Origin: Photorhabdus sp. CRCIA-P01
Lineage (GTDB): Bacteria; Pseudomonadota; Gammaproteobacteria; Enterobacterales; Enterobacteriaceae
NCBI RefSeq assembly: GCF_003545805.1
Contig: NZ_NMQR01000015.1
Span: forward strand, 37,968-101,967
DNA: 64,000 nucleotides
Reading direction: 5' to 3'
The notes below the pieces were generated by a model. It was not told the origin of the DNA, ran no database searches, and was given only the letters and a program-made list of their open reading frames with translations. The position numbers and the translations under genes were made by a program. Shown piece by piece: positions 58,504 through 64,000 of this stretch (positions are counted from its first letter, which is position 1; each line of letters starts with the position of its first letter).

Positions 58504-58788
58504 ATGTTTACTATTAATGCAGAAGTACGTAAAGAGCAGGGCAAAGGTGCGAGCCGCCGCCTGCGTAGAGCTAACAAGTTTCCAGCTATCGTATACGGTG
58601 GCAACCAAGAGCCAGTTTCTATTGAACTGGCTCACGATCAGGTTATCACTATGGAATGCAAAGCTGAATTTTATAGCGAAGCTCTGACCCTGGTTATCGA
58701 CGGTAAAGAGACTAAAGTTAAAGTGCAGGCTGTACAGCGCCATCCGTTTAAACCAAAACTGGCGCACATTGACTTCCTGCGTGCTTAA
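58504..58788 (+). CDS. rplY: 50S ribosomal protein L25
   Basis: 94 residues, the same as E. coli L25: [40 protein letters not shown], ending [15 protein letters not shown]. It binds 5S rRNA. No CTC-type extension. Positioned between radD and yejK as in E. coli. Confidence 0.98.
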   Translation: MFTINAEVRKEQGKGASRRLRRANKFPAIVYGGNQEPVSIELAHDQVITMECKAEFYSEALTLVIDGKETKVKVQAVQRHPFKPKLAHIDFLRA

Positions 58789-58821
58789 TTAGCCACAGCC
58801 GAGCTTTTCGGGACGCCGAGT

Positions 58822-58857
58822 AAATAACGCCGCAAATGCGGCGTTATTTATTTTTTG
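58822..58857. terminator. Terminator between rplY and yejK
   Basis: Strong stem around ACGCCGC-AAAT-GCGGCGT, extended by A/T pairs to 12-13 bp, followed by ATTTATTTTTT. It serves convergent genes. Confidence 0.93.
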
Positions 58858-58876
58858 GCCTCAATAACCACCACTC

Positions 58877-59881
58877 TCAATGATCACCTCTACGGCGCTG
58901 TAACTGGTCACGTAAATTTGGTGGCGTGCCTTTAATGGTTAAAGTATCCGTTGCCGGATCCCAGAAAATTCTTTCACCAAATAACATCGCATCGAAATTA
59001 ATTGTTAATCCACCACCACTGCCAGCAAATTTAGTTAGCTGACGCAACGTACTACGATCCGCCGGGAAACTCTCTTCCAGTTCATATCCCTGATCTTGAG
59101 AAAACTGCTGAAAATTCTGCTCGCCAAATGTGGGTAATGCTTGAGACAACGCCTTAATTTCAATTTCCTCTCCCGCCTGCAATTGATCATTACAATAGCC
59201 GTATACTTGCTGGCGATACGCTTGACGCTCATTCTTATTCAGCTCACCAGATTCACAATAATCATTAACTGCTTGGAGCAGTCCTTTATTCTGAACTTTA
59301 GCATTCATACCTTCACTAGCAGCGAGAAAATCCATAAAGAAATCTGAAACTTTACGCCCTACCCGGCCTTTCAAGAATGTTAAATAACGGCTTGATTCAG
59401 GATTAGCTTCCCACTCCGTCAAATCTATACGAGCAACAATATCAGCATGAGGAATATCCAGATAACGAGTGGTATTTAAATCCAGATTATCGTTAACAGA
59501 CATACTATTACAGCTATTAAGCACAGCAATCAATAAATACTCTACCGCCAGATAGCGATACTGACAAAACAGGACCGTCCCTCCCTCGGCAAACGGATAT
59601 TTCGCCAGTTCATCCCTCAAACGTGCGGTTGCCGCACGACTGAACCCAAGAAAATCTTCATCACCTTTACGCTGATGTCTGAGTGCTTCTGCCAATTCAC
59701 TCTCTTCATTAAATAAGCCGTAAGCTTTACTTTTTGCGCTGTATACTCGGTGTAATTCAGCCATCATATCTTCCACCACGTGATCGGTGGCGAGTAAAGA
59801 ATCACGCAACACAACATCTAATGTCTGTTCATCACGCTTGATTAATTGATGCAAGGCAATCTGGTCTATTTGCAGACTCAT
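58877..59881 (-). CDS. yejK: Nucleoid-associated protein YejK (NdpA)
   Basis: 334 residues from ATG 59881, after AAAGGAG; an upstream in-frame start is rejected. Begins [20 protein letters not shown] and contains [22 protein letters not shown] and [19 protein letters not shown] nucleoid-associated DNA-binding protein in E. coli; its precise role is unclear. Divergent from yejL. Confidence 0.96.
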   Translation of the reverse strand: MSLQIDQIALHQLIKRDEQTLDVVLRDSLLATDHVVEDMMAELHRVYSAKSKAYGLFNEESELAEALRHQRKGDEDFLGFSRAATARLRDELAKYPFAEGGTVLFCQYRYLAVEYLLIAVLNSCNSMSVNDNLDLNTTRYLDIPHADIVARIDLTEWEANPESSRYLTFLKGRVGRKVSDFFMDFLAASEGMNAKVQNKGLLQAVNDYCESGELNKNERQAYRQQVYGYCNDQLQAGEEIEIKALSQALPTFGEQNFQQFSQDQGYELEESFPADRSTLRQLTKFAGSGGGLTINFDAMLFGERIFWDPATDTLTIKGTPPNLRDQLQRRRGDH

Positions 59882-60153
59882 TCTTTCTACTCCTTTCGCG
59901 GCTGACTTCATGCGTTTTTAAACACGCATTCAAACACCGATAACAAACGACTGCAATAAAAAACCCCGAAAGAAAATAACGTTTCATCATCTGCCATCAA
60001 CTATAATTTGCTGACAGGTATCAAAAAATTGCTAAAAATAGGCTATTACTGCAACATAATCTTAACCGTGAATTAATTTGCCACAAAAGAGCAGAAAATC
60101 ACGCATCTATACGGTAAGATAATGTGCTTTGTTAGTTCAGGAAGTTTAAATCT

Positions 60154-60381
60154 ATGCCACAGTCATCTCGTTACAGTGACGAACACGTTGAACGTTTATT
60201 AACAGAACTCGTCAGTGTTCTGGAAAAAAACCGTACGCCGACAGACCTTTCTTTAATGGTACTGGGCAATATGGTAACAAACTTAATCAATACGAGTATA
60301 TCTCCTGCACAGCGCAGACATATTGCTGACTCGTTTGCACACGCGCTTAAATCTTCGGTAAACGAAGATAAAGCCCATTAA
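60154..60381 (+). CDS. yejL: UPF0352 protein YejL
   Basis: 75 residues, same as E. coli Yej[21 protein letters not shown], then [17 protein letters not shown]. Small all-helical protein of unknown function, 32 bp upstream of yejM and probably cotranscribed with it. AGGAAG precedes the ATG. Confidence 0.95.
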   Translation: MPQSSRYSDEHVERLLTELVSVLEKNRTPTDLSLMVLGNMVTNLINTSISPAQRRHIADSFAHALKSSVNEDKAH

Positions 60382-60413
60382 TTTTTTAACTAAGACTACA
60401 ACGTAAACAAAAT

Positions 60414-62153
60414 ATGGTGACTAGCCGTCAGCGTTATCGTGAAAAAGTTTCCCAAATGATTAGCTGGGGGCATTGGTTTGCCCTATTTAACATTCTGTTC
60501 AGTCTTGGATTAGGTAGTCGTTACCTGTTTGTTTCTGACTGGCCGAGCTCACTGTTCGGCCGAGTCTATGCTCTGGCTAGTTGGCTTGGGCATTTTAGTT
60601 TTATTATTTTTGCCGCTTATTTGCTGGTCCTGTTTCCACTGACATTTATTGTCATGTCACAACGCCTGCTAAGGTTTCTTTCAGCCATTTTGGCCACCGC
60701 CGGGCTGACACTGTTAATATTCGATATTTCCATATACAACCGTCTCCATCTTCACCTTACACCTTTGGTATGGGATTTAGTTATCAATCCTGATCAAGGG
60801 GAGCTAACGCGAGAATGGCAGCTAATGTTCATCTGTATTCCAGTCATTTTTCTGATGCAGATGTTATTTGGTACCTGGAGTTGGCAGAAACTACGCAGCC
60901 TGAATCGGCAACGGTTTGGTAAGCCACTGGCTGCCGTCCTTATTTCGGCTTTTTTAGCTTCCCATTTGATGTATATCTGGGCTGATGCTAATTTTTATCG
61001 ACCGATTACCATGCAACGTTCTAACCTGCCGCTCTCCTATCCAATGACAGCGCGTAAATTTCTTGAAAAACATGGTCTGCTGGATCAACAGGAATATCAG
61101 CACCGCCTTATGCAACAGGGTGATCCTGCTGCGCCGACCGTAGAATATCCACTTAATGATCTGACTTATCAGGATAAAGGCAGCGGACACAACCTGTTAA
61201 TACTGGTAGTTGATAAACTGGATAATAGAGATATTACCGAGAATATGCCTGCGCTCTCTCATTTCAGAGAAACCAGCATTCAGTTCAATCAGCATTTCAG
61301 TACTGGCATTCAAAATGATACCGCCCTATTCGGGCTGTTTTATGGCATTTCTTCTGATTATCTGGATGGAATACTGGCTGGACGTAAATCGTCAGCTCTG
61401 ATTAATGCCCTGACTCATCAGGGATATCAATTTGGCCTATTCTCTTCCGTGGGATTTGATACTCCGCTTTATCGTCATGCATTACTTTCCGACTATTCAC
61501 TGCCCACTGAGATCAACCAAAGCAACCAACTCACGGTAGAACAATGGCAGCAATGGCTAAATTTACCCAATACTAACGCTCCGTGGTTCTCTTTCTTGAG
61601 GCTAAGTGGCTTGGATAAAATAGATTCTGTAGGAAATGCTGCTGCTCTTGATAGTCAGATTAATACTGTACTAGAGATACTAAAAAGCAAAAATGCACTG
61701 AACAATACTGTCATTATAATTACCGCTGAACATAGTGAAATCGCCGCAACACATCCACCTAGATGGATAAACAATGGCAGATTTAATCGTGCGCAAATGC
61801 ATGTTCCACTGCTGATTCATTGGCCAGGAACACCATCACAGACAATTAGTAAACTGACAAGTCATCAGGACGTCATGACAACATTAATGCAACGTTTGTT
61901 GCACGTCAGCAATACTCCTGCTGATTATTCTCAAGGCCAGGATCTATTCGCAGCACAACGTGATAATCCGTGGGTGATTACCGGTGATGATGGTTCCCTG
62001 ATCATTACAACCAGCGAAAATACCTTGTTCTTGGATAAAAATGGTGACTATCACTTATATGACCTAGAAGGCAACGAAATCAAAGATGCTAAGCCCAATT
62101 TGGCGCAACTGTTACAGATACTAACCGAGGTTAAACATTTTACAGCCAACTAA
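60414..62153 (+). CDS. yejM: Inner-membrane cardiolipin/LPS sensor YejM (PbgA/LapC)
   Basis: 579 residues. Five N-terminal membrane helices up to about residue 190, an arginine-rich linker, then a periplasmic sulfatase-like domain (LLILVVDKLDNRDITENMPA, HFSTGIQNDTALFGLFYG, VIIITAEHSEI). In the family the nucleophile threonine is partly kept but the domain is considered non-enzymatic. YejM binds LPS at the inner membrane and restrains LapB-FtsH degradation of LpxC, so it links LPS level to synthesis. Ribosome site is poor, which suggests coupling to yejL. Confidence 0.95.
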   Translation: MVTSRQRYREKVSQMISWGHWFALFNILFSLGLGSRYLFVSDWPSSLFGRVYALASWLGHFSFIIFAAYLLVLFPLTFIVMSQRLLRFLSAILATAGLTLLIFDISIYNRLHLHLTPLVWDLVINPDQGELTREWQLMFICIPVIFLMQMLFGTWSWQKLRSLNRQRFGKPLAAVLISAFLASHLMYIWADANFYRPITMQRSNLPLSYPMTARKFLEKHGLLDQQEYQHRLMQQGDPAAPTVEYPLNDLTYQDKGSGHNLLILVVDKLDNRDITENMPALSHFRETSIQFNQHFSTGIQNDTALFGLFYGISSDYLDGILAGRKSSALINALTHQGYQFGLFSSVGFDTPLYRHALLSDYSLPTEINQSNQLTVEQWQQWLNLPNTNAPWFSFLRLSGLDKIDSVGNAAALDSQINTVLEILKSKNALNNTVIIITAEHSEIAATHPPRWINNGRFNRAQMHVPLLIHWPGTPSQTISKLTSHQDVMTTLMQRLLHVSNTPADYSQGQDLFAAQRDNPWVITGDDGSLIITTSENTLFLDKNGDYHLYDLEGNEIKDAKPNLAQLLQILTEVKHFTAN

Positions 62154-62188
62154 ATGCTTAAAAATCAATCAGTCACAAAATTCAGTGC

Positions 62189-62219
62189 TTGCTTTTAGGA
62201 AAAAAATCAGTACTATAAT
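62189..62219 (+). promoter_or_regulatory. Candidate promoter of tRNA-Pro
   Basis: TTGCTT and TATAAT separated by 19 bp, ending 9 bp before the mature tRNA. The -10 is perfect; the spacing is long. Confidence 0.55.
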
Positions 62220-62228
62220 ACGAATTAT

Positions 62229-62305
62229 CGGCATGTAGCGCAGCTTGGTAGCGCACCGTCATGGGGTGTCGGGGGTCGTAGGTTCAAATCCTATCATGCC
62301 GACCA
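62229..62305 (+). tRNA. proL: tRNA-Pro (anticodon GGG)
   Basis: 77 nt including encoded CCA. Acceptor stem CGGCATG / CATGCCG, D-arm GCGC-AGCTTGGTA-GCGC, anticodon loop ATGGGGT with anticodon GGG, and T-arm GTAGG-TTCAAAT-CCTAT. It matches E. coli proL and its position behind yejM. It reads CCC and CCU codons. Prophage-like sequence begins right behind it, so its 3' end is a likely attachment site. Confidence 0.96.
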
Positions 62306-62319
62306 AATTTCCCCAGAAA

Positions 62320-62347
62320 AACCAACCTCTTAGGGTTGGTTTTTTTA
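62320..62347 (+). terminator. Terminator of tRNA-Pro
   Basis: AACCAACC / GGTTGGTT stem followed by TTTTTTT. Confidence 0.9.
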
Positions 62348-62617
62348 TGGCTGGGATTTGCTTGGGGAAAAACTAGGGCAAAACTGGGGAAAAACCCCAA
62401 CTTCAAATCTGGTATTTATAGCTACTGATAAGCCAGCTTTTCTTACCTAAAAACATAAAATTATCTAATTATTCCCCATTGCTTCGGCACTCCTGGCCGC
62501 TCGACATCAGGGCTTACAGATATCTACTCTCAATCTCATCCAGTATTTCGTGATATGTACTGCTATCAGTGCCTATCAGATAGCCCTTCCTTGATTTTGT
62601 TACAAAAATCACATTTA
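62348..62617. other. Junction between proL and the prophage remnant
   Basis: No gene found. GGGGAAAAACT-type runs recur at 62365-62400 (GGGGAAAAACTAGGG, TGGGGAAAAACCCC). An integrase would be expected here but none is open in any frame, so it has been lost or lies outside the window. Confidence 0.45.
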
Positions 62618-62675
62618 TAGTCGAAAAAACGACTAATTAATCCTTGCTATATAGTCGAAAAACGACTATTATAAT
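62618..62675 (+). promoter_or_regulatory. Paired phage-type operators over a promoter
   Basis: Two inverted repeats share the same half-site: TAGTCG-AAAAAA-CGACTA at 62618-62635 and ATAGTCG-AAAAA-CGACTAT at 62651-62669. The second runs directly into TATAAT (62670-62675), so a bound repressor would block the promoter of the three small genes downstream. Confidence 0.8.
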
Positions 62676-62708
62676 TTCATCAAAATAAACAACACAGAGG
62701 CTAACAAA

Positions 62709-62897
62709 ATGAAATTATTCCACGGCTCAGCCAGTGAAGTAGCTTCTGTAGTAAAAATAGGTGATTTATTTCTTAAACATGGTGCGACTAATGTATTTGA
62801 TGGTCTGTTCACGCACCTTGATTTTGATACTGTAGAAATAGATGATGAACATGGAACTTCATATCTTATCGTTAATCCAAAAATTATTGCGGAGTAA
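62709..62897 (+). CDS. 62-residue protein, first gene of the prophage-remnant operon
   Basis: Reads MKLFHGSASEVASVVKIGDL, then FLKHGATNVFDGLFTHLDFD. AGAGG lies 9 nt before the ATG. Not recognised; the LFHGS opening recalls small phage proteins of unknown function. It is the first gene behind the paired operators, 5 bp ahead of a Cro-like gene, and therefore under the same control. Confidence 0.6.
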   Translation: MKLFHGSASEVASVVKIGDLFLKHGATNVFDGLFTHLDFDTVEIDDEHGTSYLIVNPKIIAE

Positions 62898-62902
62898 AAG
62901 CA

Positions 62903-63169
62903 ATGCTACTCACTGAATATATAGATAGAAATTTCCACGGCAATAAAGCCGAATTTGCGCGCCACATGGGAGTAGATCCTCAGCACGTTAACAAATGGAT
63001 AAATGGCGGCTGGATTGTAGTTAACGATATTCTTTATAGTCCGAAGAGAGAGATAAAGATCGGTATTCAATTAAACAGTCAGGAGGTATTGAATATCGCC
63101 GAAGCAATCATGGATTCAGCAAGAAAGGAATATCGTGCTAAGGATTTTGAAAACCCCTTATCCGAATAA
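62903..63169 (+). CDS. Cro-like helix-turn-helix protein
   Basis: 88 residues. MLLTEYIDRNFHGNKAEFAR-HMGVDPQHVNKWINGGWIVV is a YdaS/Cro-type HTH, with the recognition helix at PQHVNKWINGG. The N-terminal domain is followed by NDILYSPKREI and a helical tail. A natural candidate to bind the TAGTCG operators upstream. Ribosome site GGAG lies in the end of the previous gene. Confidence 0.75.
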   Translation: MLLTEYIDRNFHGNKAEFARHMGVDPQHVNKWINGGWIVVNDILYSPKREIKIGIQLNSQEVLNIAEAIMDSARKEYRAKDFENPLSE

Positions 63170-63193
63170 TTCCACGTAAAGCGGTCTTATATT

Positions 63194-63527
63194 ATGACTA
63201 ATAAAGAATTACAGGCATTACGAAAGCTATTGATGCTAGATGTTAAAGAAGCAGCTGAATGTATAGGTGGGGTATCCTCGCGCACTTGGCAATATTGGGA
63301 AGCAGGGCGTTATCCCATTCCGCAAGATGTGGAAAGTGCAATCAAAGATTTTGTTAATCTGAGAAATAGCCTTCTTAAACGAAGAATTTCAGAATGGAGA
63401 TTTGCGAGTTCTGAAATATTACATAGCACTTGATGAATTTGAACAAGCAACAGGCAAACGTAATATTGTTATGTGGCGCATTACTAATTCTGTTGCTGCT
63501 GAAATATTATCAGAAAAATATAGCTAA
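63194..63527 (+). pseudogene. YdiL/DUF1870-like HTH gene with a frameshift
   Basis: Starts MTNKELQALRKLLMLDVKEA with an HTH (ECIGGVSSRTWQYWEAGRYP). The first frame stops at 63433. A second frame from about 63375 reads FLNEEFQNGDLRVLKYYIAL and DEFEQATGKRNIVMWRITNS, ending ILSEKYS at 63527, as the rest of a YdiL-like protein. A single-base indel near 63370 explains both. The short 79-residue product may still fold as an HTH. Confidence 0.65.
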
Positions 63528-63530
63528 TTT

Positions 63531-63548
63531 AAGCCGGTTACCCGGCTT
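63531..63548. terminator. Short hairpin between convergent remnants
   Basis: AAGCCGG / CCGGCTT with loop TTAC, between the YdiL-like gene and the tail-fibre fragment. Confidence 0.6.
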
Positions 63549-63554
63549 TATCAT

Positions 63555-63725
63555 TTATTTAGGTACAGGCGGCCACTCAATATCAGGCGCTTGTAAAATA
63601 TCTACACGAGCGAGTAATACTCTGTATTTCTTCCACTCCAATAAAGCGGCTTCTTCTACTGTGGTAGCAATTTCAAGGTCAACCGAGTCTTGCAGCAATG
63701 AGCAGGGCGGGATTCCACTTTGTAT
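63555..63725 (-). pseudogene. Tail fibre assembly protein, C-terminal fragment
   Basis: On the minus strand the frame reads [20 protein letters not shown], then [20 protein letters not shown] and ends WPPVPK. The LLxRVDxxxAPDIEWPxxP end is typical of phage tail fibre assembly (Tfa) proteins. The N-terminal part is missing, cut off at about 63725 where the ISAs1-type transposase begins. Confidence 0.8.
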
Positions 63726-63730
63726 TTAAT

Positions 63731-64000
63731 TTAATCAAAGAGAAGCTGGCTACGAAATTCTCCTGACCAAGTCGCTCTTCGACGTTTCGCTGCTTGACTA
63801 TCTTTTATACTCGTATTTTGTTTAATCACATTTAATGCTATTCGATTAAAAAGAGCCATTTGTGCTGCACCATCAGGATCTTTAAGCGAGATAGCATCTT
63901 CCCGAAAGATGACGTCTAAAACCCAGTGTAGCTCATTTTCCACTGACCAATGCTTTCTTATTGCCGTGGCAGCCCGCTCCACATCTAAAGGCAACGAACT
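63731..64000 (-). mobile_element. ISAs1-family transposase, C-terminal part (runs off window)
   Basis: The minus-strand frame is open to base 64000, so the N-terminal part lies outside. Visible are ERAATAIRKHWSVENELHWV, LDVIFREDAISLKDPDGAAQ and MALFNRIALNVIKQ, the typical end of ISAs1/H-repeat transposases, ending SQLLFD. The catalytic region is mostly beyond the window. It interrupts the tail-fibre-assembly gene. Confidence 0.88.

Noticed and set aside
63430..63729. 99-codon plus-strand ORF after the YdiL-like gene
   Set aside because: It runs antisense through the tail-fibre-assembly fragment and through the second frame of the YdiL-like gene, both of which look like real coding sequence.
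1..64000. CRISPR array
   Set aside because: No set of regularly spaced identical direct repeats was seen; the only dispersed repeats are the three ERIC copies and the local duplication near 36-37 kb.

Overview
The window is a chromosomal segment of a Gammaproteobacterium of the Morganellaceae, most probably Photorhabdus (possibly Xenorhabdus). Gene order over most of it follows the Escherichia coli ycf/fab/rne, yee, yei and yej blocks. The first gene is an isocyanide-pathway dioxygenase of the PvcB/IsnB (rhabduscin) type, three 123-127 bp ERIC elements are present, and degenerate polymorphic-toxin and insertion-sequence remnants fill the islands between core blocks. These points are read from the sequence and from family knowledge; no database search was run.

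Layout. 1-3.8 kb is accessory: the 3' end of isnB, then on the minus strand a decayed two-partner-secretion locus (TpsB and TpsA each reduced to a head joined to a tail) followed by orphan toxin tails and immunity-like genes, then an IS30-family scrap. 3.8-5.5 kb holds an unusual subtilisin-like protease without a signal peptide. 5.6-22.8 kb is a long minus-strand core block: ndh, nagZ, thiK, lpoB, hinT, ycfH, holB, tmk, mltG, pabC, fabF, acpP, fabG, fabD, fabH, plsX, rpmF and yceD, with yceF and rluC convergent at its end. 22.8-26.5 kb is rne with its long leader. 26.6-34 kb contains an NAD(P)-binding protein, tmaR, two small coupled ORFs of unknown function, sbcB, dld and plaP. plaP is preceded by a leader ORF that overlaps its start codon. 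34-40 kb is an iron-siderophore type uptake locus (CirA-like receptor, ATPase, permease, binding protein) with a good Fur-box candidate and traces of a tandem duplication. 40-47.6 kb is lysP, an IS200/IS605-type element (intact tnpB, broken tnpA), yeiE, yeiH, nfo and an orphan fruK. 47.8-53.4 kb holds a Nudix hydrolase, mtr, yeiP (efpL), a small pilin-like secreted protein, lpxT, mepS and yejG. After an AT-rich stretch of about 1 kb come bcr, rsuA, radD, rplY, yejK, yejL, yejM and tRNA-Pro(GGG) (54.4-62.3 kb). The last 1.7 kb, behind the tRNA, is a prophage remnant: paired operators, small HTH genes, a tail-fibre-assembly fragment and an ISAs1-family transposase running off the end.

How the genes fit together. 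The fab block makes fatty acids and couples them to phospholipid entry (PlsX), translation (L32) and DNA replication (Tmk, HolB). LpoB, MltG, NagZ and MepS are envelope peptidoglycan factors, LpxT modifies lipid A, and YejM links cardiolipin/LPS sensing to LPS synthesis. The uptake locus imports a ferric chelate. Several symbionts of insects and nematodes use rhabduscin and secreted proteases against host defences, which fits isnB and the subtilase, but that role is inferred here.
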